A stretch of DNA of 64,000 nt from NCBI GenBank assembly GCA_963971305.1, contig OZ020306.1, positions 38,027,512 through 38,091,511 on the forward strand, in the 5' to 3' direction. Below, piece after piece: positions 45,815 through 55,808 of the stretch. A program made the position numbers and the translations under genes. How positions within the stretch are numbered: the first letter of the stretch is position 1; every line of letters starts with the position of its first letter. The stretch comes from Arcuatula senhousia (lineage: Eukaryota > Mollusca > Bivalvia > Mytilida > Mytilidae). The notes below the pieces were generated by a model. The model saw only the letters and a list, made by a program, of their open reading frames with translations. It searched no databases and was not told the DNA's origin.

Positions 45815-47025
45815 ATTTTGGGTCCTTCGTCCGTCTTTTAAGACTTTTTCCAAACTTTAACTCATTTGACCCATTGGATTTTGGCTCGTAAAAAATCACG
45901 GCAACAAAAACCAAAGCATAGGGGTAAATTGCAGTTATTTGCGAACAACTCAAAAACACGACGACAGCTTTCAAATTCTGAAATAGAGTAAAACGGATCA
46001 ACACTTCATTGACAAGATGAAATACCTGCCCTTAAATTTTGTAGATCCATCAACTGACGTAGGAGTTATATATTGTCTTTTTTTCAAACTTTTGCACCTA
46101 AAATAAGATAGACATTGCCCAAATACGAGCCTAGCACATGTAGCATTAATTTAAGTTGATCCTCTTGTTTGCGTCTCAATTGAGGAATTAAATCGTTTTA
46201 AATTCAGAATATGAGATCTAAAAGACCCCATTCCAGAAAACACATGGACACTTTTAATGCAATGTTAACTGTTGTGATCTCTTCCTCAAACACGAGCGAT
46301 GTGAGTTTTCGTTTAATAGGTTCCGAGTCACCCAATATTATTGATCAATACTAAGCGAGTTTGTCTTTGCTAACATAGTTTTTTCATGAACGAATTAAAA
46401 GTTTGATTTTGAATCAAAGTAGTCCAATAAGATCTGAATTTAATGTTGAACAGTTCATTTTCTAGAACGTTCAGTTACAGACTAGATGCTTAGGGCGAAC
46501 GAGCGTTAAAAAGAAAATATTGAAAAAAATGAATAAAATGTGTTTATTTAAAAAAATGTAGTAACACATTGTTCTCCATGTTCTGTATTTAAATAGATAT
46601 TTTTGGGAAGTTGGTAATTATTTTCAAATTCACCCCGGACCTGTATAAACTGTGACAAGCATATACGGACGAAAAAAAATCAATCTCAGCATTGGGCAAT
46701 TTTTTCACGGGAACTTGTTGTAGAGCTCTCCGCTCTTGCAGGCACTTCGTGTCCGTTTTGAGCTGTGCTCGCTATTAAGCTCATTATCTAAACAACTATA
46801 CAAGATATTTGAAAACTTGAGTCGCATATTGATAAACAAATCTAGTTCTACGATATTTAGTACAAGTTTTCACTATAGAACATCTTAATTGAACTTGACA
46901 TTTAACTGCATTCATTCGATGCTGTGGTCTCTTGACCTTCACATGTTTAACAGTTGTTTTTGTCTTATTGCTAAAATTGAGACGTTAGAATCAGGTGAGC
47001 AATTCTGGCTACAAGGAGCCGTTAA
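45815..47025 (+). repeat. Class-1 ~500-bp monomer copy split by an insertion
   Basis: Left part 45815-46097 (GTCCTTCGTCCGTC, AACTTTAACTCATTTGACCC, GTAAATTGCAGTTATTTGCG). Right part ~46773-47025 resumes (ACAACTATACAAGATATTTG, GACGTTAGAATCAGGTGAGC, TTCTGGCTACAAGGAGCC). The ~675 bases between do not belong to the family. Confidence 0.55.
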
Positions 47026-47039
47026 CGTAGGGAGTTCGT

Positions 47040-47245
47040 TACTTCTTTGAAAGAAGCCAAGAGGCACCAATGGGGCATTCGAGTGTTAAAAGTCCGAAAG
47101 GACAACGACGTAATCGGTAATCACAAACAAAAACAGCACGAAGAAACACAAAACACAAAATCAACCGAACGGAAATCAACAATGCGAATTCAAGTCGTAA
47201 CAAGAGTGAACTCAGGTGCTCCGGAAAGTTTGGCTTATTAGTTAC
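47040..47245 (-). repeat. RT-element 3' tail, minus-strand copy
   Basis: AAGAGGCACCAATGGGGCAT, AAAAGTCCGAAAGGACAACG, GAGTGAACTCAGGTGCTCC, in reverse order and complement to 13720-13910. Small open frames on both strands are shadows. Confidence 0.7.
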
Positions 47246-48156
47246 CAGTAGCATACATGGTGGTTCATTTATTGTGGTTAACTTATTATATCCTCTGAAG
47301 ATTGTAATATATCAGCCATAAGCTCTTTATACGCGCCGATTTTTACAATTTATATTTTAGGATATCTCAGCTCTGAGATTGTATTGTATTGTTATATGTA
47401 TGAATGCATTTGTGCTTGTATCCAATTTACAAGATTTCGTATATTTGGATAAAGTTATGAGACGGTTAGATACTTTGTCGTGTATGGCACCGATTACAGG
47501 GTTATGAAAAATGTCTCACAGTTTTAAAATACGATCATAGCAAAACATGCTTTAAAATTTGATCGATTTTGACTACATTGTAGTTATCATCATGTTAATT
47601 AAACAACTCATTCAAAACTATTAAATTTACCATAAACGTTTAACTCATAATTGGTGTCTTAAAAGTACTTTGACTTTCCCTACGGTTAAACAAAGTAATT
47701 CATTATTTTCACATAACAAAATATTTTCCAATGAAGGCAAACCTATAAGAAAACTCTTAAAAGCTATATGTTGCCCACAGAATGTCTTGAATGAATGGAT
47801 AAGGTTTCAGTATGCGTAATATAGACATTTATATACATTGTATTATCTTTTCTTTTATCTTATTGATTCGTCCGACAAAAGTTACAAAAGAAAAACACAG
47901 ATAAGTGAGTAAGGTATTTCGTTATTAGGGGAATTATATTCTTCCGTTTTTGTTTATTTTCTATGACAGACAGCCCATGACAGACAGGATCATGTGACCG
48001 TTTCTGTCATAGAGAAATCAACCAATAAAAACCTTTAAAAAGTAGTTCGTAAAAGTTGAAAGGTCAATGAATAAATTAATTATATGTCGTCTGTTTTTAT
48101 TGGTCGCGCATTAACACAATATATGCAAATTTAATGTTTGCGCATTAATTCAATAT
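47246..48156. other. No gene seen
   Basis: AT-rich. Near 48105-48160 a short phrase (GCGCATTAA ... CAATATAT) is duplicated just outside the large inverted repeat. Confidence 0.4.
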
Positions 48157-49686
48157 ATATGTTAGAGGCAATAGGTATAATTAGGCATTAAGCTTAAATC
48201 CTAGGCAATAAGATAATACCTAGTCATTAGTGTTAATGTCTAAATAGAATTTGGCATTAAGCTTAATGCCTAGGAGTTAGGTCTAATGCCTGATTTTTTT
48301 CCATGAAAATTATTCTTATTGCCTAACCAGATAATCTGATACATAATGAAAAGAAAATTGGAAATTAAAGATTCAATATTAGTAAGTTTAGCTAAAATCA
48401 TATTTCTTTGGAAACTAGTAGGTAGCCCAATTTCAAAAAATTTCAAATATTATTTATTTCTAATATTTTTTGTATTTTAGCTCACCTGACAAAAGGTCAT
48501 GTGAGCCTATGCCATCACTATGTGTTCGTCATCCTCCGTCGTCCATTAACAATTTTAGAAAACCTCTCCTCTGAAACCACTGAACCAATGAAACTTTAAC
48601 TTTGCATATTGGCAAGACGATAAAAAAACAGCAAAAAGGTATCAATTGGGCATATAACCATTGTCAAAACACCGAAAAGGAAGGACAAGGACAAAATCAG
48701 TCACCACAAACAAGAACAATGTGTACATTTTACTAACCACCAATACAGATTGATCTTAACTATTGAAACATTAAAACATCTAATGGCCAAAAAGTTAACA
48801 GATAAAGTATATGACAAAAAAACAAAGAATAAAGAATAATGACCCTTACAGAATAAAGAATAATGTGAAAATTGACTAAACCCCCACCAACCCCTTTACA
48901 GAATAGAGAATAAAGGGCAAAAAATTTACAGAATAAAGAATTGAGGACACCTCCGTCCACACCCTTATATAAATAAACTGGTATGTGCCCCACCTACCAC
49001 AGAAAAAGCTTACATTATATATTGTTTACTACAGATAATTTTATGGAAAAAATGCAAATCCATAAGGTCATTCTTTGATATTCTGATTTGTTTTGAATCA
49101 TTTGAACTTTTTTACATCACTGACCACCAATACGACACAAGCATCGACATTATGTACCTTCAGCAGGTCATTATTTACGGTTGTTGTGTTGCTGACATAA
49201 ATATTTATGGATTGGTCCATCATGTTACGTACCACCTACCAAGTTTAAGTTTCATTGGTTCAGTGGTTTCAGAGGAGAGGTTTTCTAAAATTGTTAATGG
49301 ACGACGGAGGATGACGAACACATAGTGATGGCATAAGCTCACATGGCCTTTTGCCAGGTGAGCTAAAATACAAAAAATATTAGAAATAAATAATATTTGA
49401 AATTTTTTGAAATTGGGCTACCTACTAGTTTCCAAAGAAATATGATTTTAGCTAAACTTACTAATATTGAACCTTTAATTTCCAATTTTCTTTTCATTAT
49501 GTATCAGATTATCTGGTTAGGCAATAAGAATAATTTTCATGGAAAAAAATCAGGCATTAGACCTAACTCCTAGGCATTAAGCTTAATGTCAAATTCTATT
49601 TAGGCATTAACGCTAATGACTTGGTATTATCTTATTGCCTAGGATTTAAGCTTAATGCCTAAATATACCTATTGCCTCTAACATAT
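48157..49686. mobile_element. 1.5-kb inverted-repeat element with ~449-bp arms
   Basis: Arms 48157-48605 and ~49240-49686 are about 97-98% identical by eye in inverted orientation. The outer ends are ATATGTTAGAGGCAATAGG and CCTATTGCCTCTAACATAT. The outer ~150 bp of each arm is made of palindromic TAGGCATTAAGCTTAATGCC units. The inner part of each arm is a class-1 head hairpin plus leader (48479-48605; 49243-49384), facing inward. The ~630-bp spacer has a decayed RT-element tail (about 48640-48720) and GAATAAAGAATAATG short repeats (48825-48945). A 2-4 bp AT/ATAT target duplication is possible. Confidence 0.8.
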
Positions 49687-49760
49687 GCAAATTGGATTTT
49701 GACCTCGTTATATTCATTCATGAAATTATTTTTTTTCACTGTTAAAAACGGAAGAAATAT

Positions 49761-49922
49761 GTTCTTACACTCGTTATTTATTGAAGATCGGGATTTTCTT
49801 CCACTTGTGTAAGAAATTCTTCGACTTTTCACTCATTCCGCTACGCTCCACTTGTGAAAAAACGGAATTTCTTACACTCGTGGAAGAAATCCCTGATCTT
49901 CGATAAAGACTCGTGTAAGAAC
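49761..49922. repeat. Small foldback, ~58-bp arms
   Basis: GTTCTTACACTCGTTATTTA ... GAAGATCGGGATTTTCTTCC ... GTGTAAGAAATTC mirrors GAATTTCTTACACTCGTGGA ... ATCCCTGATCTTCGATAAAG ... GTGTAAGAAC. The centre carries CATTCCGCTACGCTCCACTT. Confidence 0.7.
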
Positions 49923-49959
49923 CTATTAGTCTGTGTCACAAAATTCATTTTCGAATTTT

Positions 49960-50386
49960 ATACCCCGCCACACGAAGTGGCAGGGTATTATGTATGTTAT
50001 ACCCTCAGTTTTTTTTTCGGTGTCTCTCCGTCCGTCCGTCTGTCCGTCCCCCGAAGGTTTCCGACCAATAACTTGAAAACGTGCCAAAGGATTTGAATGA
50101 TAATTTGCACAGCTGTTAAGTACAATAAAATACAGGTCAAGTTCGATTTCCAGCATGATCAAAAAAATAGTTTTCGAGATAGGCCACTTTGAAAAATCAA
50201 ATCTCCTGAAATTTTGAGTTTCCGACCAATTACTTGAAAACACGTCATGGTAATCGAATGATATTTTGTACAGTTAAAAACAGGTCAAGTTCAATTTCCA
50301 GCATGATCCGAAAAACAGTTTTCGACATAGGCCACTTTGAAATCAAATTTTATGAACTTTTGATATCATAACGTGGCGGGGTATCA
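49960..50386 (+). repeat. Class-2 hairpin-headed repeat, two ~160-bp monomers
   Basis: Head hairpin ATACCCCGCCAC-ACGAA-GTGGCAGGGTAT (49960-49988), leader GTCCGTCCGTCTGTCCGTCC, monomers beginning TTTCCGACCAAT at about 50058 and 50218. The tail GTGGCGGGGTATC (about 50374-50386) is the complement of the head's left side. Confidence 0.8.
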
Positions 50387-50820
50387 TTTAATGTCCCATT
50401 GCATGCCCTATTTTTTATTTCAAAATGTGTTGATTAATTCCCACCCCGTATTTTAAAATTAGTGATGCGTTGCCAAGGGAGCTAGGTAAGAGGGATAAAT
50501 TATTGGAGAAAAGTTGACGTTCATTTATCATTTGTCATGATGAAAAATATGGGGTGGAAATAAATCAACAGACTTTGAAACAATAAATAAAAAAACTAGA
50601 AAATGAATCTTGTGACAGACTATAGTCCATATCAGGGAACAAATAAACGTGAAACGATGAAGAAGTGACCAGGATGATCTCACAAAGTCAAACCGGTGAA
50701 ATGAGTTTTGATATCCACTTTAAAAGAAAGAGATATGTGTATGTTCAGACAATTCAGCCTACTGAATGCGGTTCTTACTTTAACACCTGCCCCGGTGTTA
50801 TGAAACGTGGCATATATTTT

Positions 50821-51250
50821 TATGCCTCATCTACGAAAGTAGAGGGGCATATAGTGTTCGGGTATGTTCGTCCGTCCGTTCGTCCGTCCTTCCGTTCGTC
50901 CGTCCTTCCGTTCGTCCGTTCGGATGTCCGTCCTAAATCCCATATTTCCAAACTTGCACTTACTGACAAATGGCACATTAATCATATTGGTATGGTAGGT
51001 GCATCTAGTGATGATAAGAACATTGCATGCTTCGGATGCTGGATGTGACCTATTTTTTCTGCATGAATGATCTTGTACAGACAATGGTTCAAGTCTTTTC
51101 CCTCTAACTGACAAGTGCTACATCAACCATATTGGTATGGTATGTGCACCTAGTGATGCTAAGAACAATGCATGCTTCGGATGCTGGCAATGACCTATAT
51201 TTTTCGCCTGAATGACCACTTATAGAAGAATGGTTAAAGTCCATCACGGC
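50821..51250 (+). repeat. Class-3 hairpin-headed repeat, two ~145-bp monomers
   Basis: Head TATGCCTCATCTAC-GAAA-GTAGAGGGGCATA (50821-50851), leader GTCCGTCCGTTCGTCCGTCC repeated several times, monomers with ACTGACAA(A/G)TG, ACCATATTGGTATGG-type and GCATGCTTCGGATGCTGG words at about 50963 and 51106. No matching tail found. The 127-codon frame over it is a shadow. Confidence 0.75.
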
Positions 51251-52307
51251 CACCAATCGCGCAAACTCATATCCAAATGCTATGAAAGAATTTACGTTAG
51301 CGGGACATCCGGATATGAGTGAGCGGAACTTTTTCCTTTCGACTGGAATGTAAGTAACCTTTATTCTCTCTTATTTTTGCATATATTCATAAAAATCGAA
51401 TGTCATTCGACGTAGTTTAATGGTTCTAGTCCAGTATAAAAAAAACCAGTGTAGACACCAAGGCATTGCTAAAAAAAAATTAGATATTCTATGTTTACGC
51501 CCTGCAATTTTGAGGGGTCGGTCCGTAAAAAGTTTCATTACATCGCTCCAGTGATGCAGTTGTACCATGTTTTTGTTTCTAATGAGTTTTAAAGGACAAC
51601 AAAAGACGAGGCTGTTTTCAAAATCCACACTATCAATAAGAATGAATGAAAATCGACACAAAAATGCAAAAATATGAGTTTGCGGGACCTACTATGAGTT
51701 AGCACACCGGCTATGAGTTACCGACACTTACAAGTGTGATGCAGGTGTTGTTACAATAGTCATTGATGTACAGCATTAAGCATTAAATTAAAAAAAAAAC
51801 TTAAGTCTACCTCGTTTACACTGAACATACTAAAGGTTAGAAAGAGGTTTTCGCATTGGTGACCTACGTAAACCCGTATTTTTATACCTTTTTCTATTTA
51901 CACATAAGGAAAAATCGCTGTCATAAAAGAAAAGTGTCGTAAAAATATCCATTAATGCATCATAAAACCATTGTTAGGGTTAATAAAAGTTCAGACGAAT
52001 ATTTTGTCTGCGTTTATGATAGAAAGAGAACAAAACAAGATCATGGATTTTTGAACGGTTAAAAGCATTTTTGTTTCCCGATTTGTTGACACTAAAGGAG
52101 AAAAAAATCAGTCAAGATTTTGACTAGCAAACAACATCTTGTTTCTGACAGACTTGCAAAAAGGTTACGTCATGTTAAAACAAGAACGGTTAAAGAACAA
52201 ATATAAGAAGTTGCATTTTAACGGATGGGGTTTAAACAAACTTGTTATTGTTAAAATAGCAAATAATGCTACAATATTGATGATCTTAAGTCAAAAAGAT
52301 GGCAATG
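51251..52307. other. No gene seen
   Basis: GCGCAAACTCATATCC (about 51267) and ATATGAGTTTGCGGG (about 51673) are mutually inverted, ~400 bases apart, and may be remains of a TIR pair. Otherwise AT-rich without support for a gene. Confidence 0.35.
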
Positions 52308-52420
52308 AGATATAGAATAAGTGTACGCGACACAACCTACAGATATGAACGATTTTTTTTATACTGTTCTTTTAATCTTTCATTCTGTGCTCGTCCTATT
52401 GGTCGTATGTCCTTATCGCA
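52308..52420 (+). repeat. AATAAGTGTACGCGACAC-family start, truncated copy
   Basis: GAGATATAGAATAAGTGTAC then GCGACACAACC opens the copy; the body does not match the other copies beyond about 100 bases. Confidence 0.5.
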
Positions 52421-52859
52421 CATCATCGGATGGATTCAGTGCTTTCTTAACCATAATAAACACAATAATGATTTTTTTTCTAAATATTGCTCCTTTCGTA
52501 AGAAAATCATTTTAATATTTTGTTAAATTGCTATTTAATTTTTCGAAATTCCTAAAGGAAAAAAAAACATGAATTTTCAGGAACTTCCTACACCTAATCT
52601 TCTGTCACAGACAAGCCATACAGATTGGTACCCGTTAAAAATATAATATACATTTTATCACCTTCTGAATAGAAATTAAAATTCAGTAAAATATCAATTT
52701 TAATTTAAAAAAGCATTGTTTTCAATTTGGCTGTATTTGTTTTATACTTTTTACTCTAAATCAATCGTCAGACAGATTAAAACATTTCATTTTTAAACAC
52801 AAAGATTGACTGTGGAACAACGGATGGAAATTTTCAAAACTTTCAAAATACACAGAAGT

Positions 52860-53470
52860 TCTAGCGATGTCGTGGCTGCAATAGAAGTGGGATTTTGAAG
52901 ATATCGTAAACGAAAAATTACATAAAAGAGAAAATGAAAAATAAAACTGGTTGAGTTTGTTAGAATTTTTCAGGATGCCATTCAAAGACTGTTTCATTGC
53001 TGAAAAAGGCCCTTAACTGAGCACTGCAGATTTGAAGCGGGCACTCGGGACAACTTTAAATCTTCAAATGGATGGCTAGTGACACAACATTGTTTTGGTC
53101 ATATGAGTTGACAAAGAGGCGATGCAACTCAATGAATGAAAAGACTGCCTTTTAAACTCTTGAAAATATCTTCTTAGGTACTGGAGTTTTTTATCGGTCA
53201 ACAACAAAACATACATTAAGAAGCGAGATGACTGGACTGGGCTGGGGGCAAGATTGACGACGTGCAATGGGGATGCCATTTGATTTGGATCAACCCACAA
53301 TGGACCCTTTGCAAGATGACAGTGATGAAAAAGATGAGTCTCGTAATGTCCAGGAACGTTTTAACTGTCTATGAGGCACATATTCGTATAAGAAGGTTTG
53401 TATTTCTAGCAAAGAAACACCTTTACAAAGTGATGGACCTGAATAATGAACTCATGAACACCGTATAAGA
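52860..53470 (+). pseudogene. Possible decayed coding relic, identity unknown
   Basis: Several short in-frame pieces on the + strand read like protein but sit in different registers with stops between. They are LVEFVRIFQDAIQRLFHC (about 52948-53001), STADLKRALGTTLNLQMDG, FDLDQPTMDPLQDDSDEKDE with SRNVQERFNCL (ends about 53374), and FLAKKHLYKVMDLNNELMNT (to 53468). The first loosely recalls the C-terminal region of hAT transposases, but the resemblance is weak. Chance cannot be excluded. Confidence 0.2.
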
Positions 53471-53525
53471 CACTTAGTGTTTGTTTTTTGCGTATAGAAA
53501 TTTTCGTGTTGTTAGTAAAAAAAAG

Positions 53526-53672
53526 ATGTTTTTATTTTCGCGTGATGTAATTCATCCATATTGATCATCGCAATATGTTTCGCATTGTTTGATATTCACG
53601 TACCGATGAAATAAATACATCAAGGAAATAAAAATTAAATCACCGCGAAAAAAAAACAACACTTATTCGGTT
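53526..53672. repeat. Imperfect foldback with TTTTCGCG ends
   Basis: TTTTTATTTTCGCGTGATG at the left is roughly mirrored by AATCACCGCGAAAAAAAAAC at the right, with GATGTAATTCATCC and GATGAAATAAATACATC inside. Related to 23420-23530. Confidence 0.45.
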
Positions 53673-53727
53673 TGATGACAACATTTTAAAACTAGTTTGA
53701 TTTTATTACATGTATGATGATTTTTAA

Positions 53728-54374
53728 AGACATAGAACCTATCAATTTCGCAATTTTTTGTATTGAATAAAAAGTACATAAATTAAAAATATACTATCTA
53801 AAACTTACCTTTACCAACATAAAAACTCAATGTTTTGCAGTTTTCTATTAAATAATCTTATTTCAATTATTCGCGTTGATTAAGTATTGTCCAGCATAAA
53901 TATTTACTTTTGGTAAACTGGGTCCTGTTAAACTAAGAAACGAAATGTAACCAAAAGAGGCGAAGAGAAAACGAAATCGGAAAATTAAGAAAGACGACTG
54001 GTGTCGGCTAAAATCGATTCAGTTTTCATTTTTTAACCAGTTTCGCTCGATTTCGTTTCCTTTCTTTACAGATATCGGTTGCTTCTTTTACTGTTTACGT
54101 TTCCTTCTTTACCGATATCGTTTTTGTTTTGCTCCGTTTCGTGTGGTTACTTTTTGGGTTTTTTTTTGTTACCCGCAAGAGTTTACATTCTATAATTAGA
54201 TTGTCCTCTTTTTTGACACTGTGTTTTTTTCTTCAGTTTTCCGTCGAAAAGAATACTTTCTGGAAGGTTTTTTTGAAAATTTAACAGTTTCGTCAAAGGT
54301 TTTACAATGTATTCTTCAAATAGTGTGAATTTCATTATTTTGTAAAAAATGCCTAAATGATAGGTTCTATGTCT
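53728..54374. mobile_element. TIR element flanked by TTAA
   Basis: AGACATAGAACCTATCA at 53728 and TGATAGGTTCTATGTCT ending at 54374 are a perfect 17-bp inverted pair, each bordered by TTAA (53724-53727 and 54375-54378). TTAA duplication is typical of piggyBac-type insertion, although the ends do not start with the usual CC. The inner arms carry a looser inverted repeat (GAAACGAAATGTAACC ... GTTTCGTGTGGTTAC). No transposase frame. Confidence 0.65.
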
Positions 54375-54378
54375 TTAA

Positions 54379-55808
54379 CATTTATCCATTAGTGCTACTA
54401 AAATGCAGTGGTATGTCAATGACATATATATATGGCTCTTAAGTACGGAGGTCTCCCCGTGGCTTGAGCTGGAAACACTTCTTGCTAATTCGAAGTGGCT
54501 AACATTTCTCAAATTTATTTATTCAAAACATAAAACTACAATTGCAATTGATATTTTTTTTTAATTTTTAATTAATAACTAAAAAAACCCTTTTTTTTTA
54601 TCTATAATGGCATATGATCAATAATATAAAACATATATCATGTATATTTAAAACAAATAGAATAAAGCATTCATACATGTAACATTCACATAAGGAAAGT
54701 CCTAAGATCCAAGAGTTCACCTTGAATTAAGCAACATAGATGACTTTGTACACCCAATTGGTTGCTTAAAACAGATTGATCTGTATATGAATCCGACTAG
54801 GGATGAAACACAATTGTTTCTCATATTTTTAGCAAACTATCTTTTATTTTGTAATTATATTTACGTAAATGATTTTTGACAAGCAAAATCTGTGATGGAA
54901 CTTATTCATGCAACCGTGATAGAGGCATAGATGCCATCGAACAAAATATAATTTGACCACGCATCTCGATTTTGCTTTTTTCCAAAAGAAGTTAAATGCT
55001 TTATATGGATACACGTAATAAAATGTCATGTCGCCGTGTTTTATATTACACAAAGAAATTTTAAATCAATCATTTACTTGACATTGCTTCTGCAAAGAGC
55101 TTCATAAGAAACAATATGACATACCAATAATAAGATTATGAATTATTGCTATTGATGCGATCATATTCAATAGGAAAAATGTCATGACGTCAAAGTTTTA
55201 TATTAAGTTACAATGGAAAGGTGTATAAGAGTATAAAATAAGATTATAATCGGATTGGATGAAATAAAAAAAGAACATAAAATAACATTTCTTTATTCCT
55301 TTTTCCAAGTGCATTTAAGTCAAGATTGACAAGAACAGTAAAATGTCTAGTGCATTTCCTAATTGATGGTTAATTAAACTTTTTTCTGTTGCATCTAATA
55401 AGTATGAGATTGTTTCCTTTCAGAAATTCAAGCAATTACTTAATATTTCTTAAACCTATTTTTTGTCATTTTTTTCGGGTCTTTCCCATTTTTTTCGGTG
55501 TAATCATCACTAACGGATATTTCATAGAAGATAATGTTTGAAGAAAACGGCATTTCAATTATGCAGATAATTAGACGAGCTAAACCTAACTACTTTTCCT
55601 TTTAGAGGTCCTAAGCTCTCTTTCATTATATCTACATTTCGCGAGGGTATATGCGGATTAACTGTTTCACGGTTGTTGTTGTTGTTCTTGTTGTTGTGTT
55701 GTCTACTGTCTTTTCGTCAAGTGTGAAAAAGGCTAGGATTTTTTTATGAAATACAAAGAAACAACTATATAACTAAATGATCATGAATTAGCCGTATATG
55801 TATATAAT
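54379..55808. other. No gene seen
   Basis: AT-rich DNA with a TGTTGTTGTTGTTCTTGTTG microsatellite near 55673. No supported frame. Confidence 0.4.
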
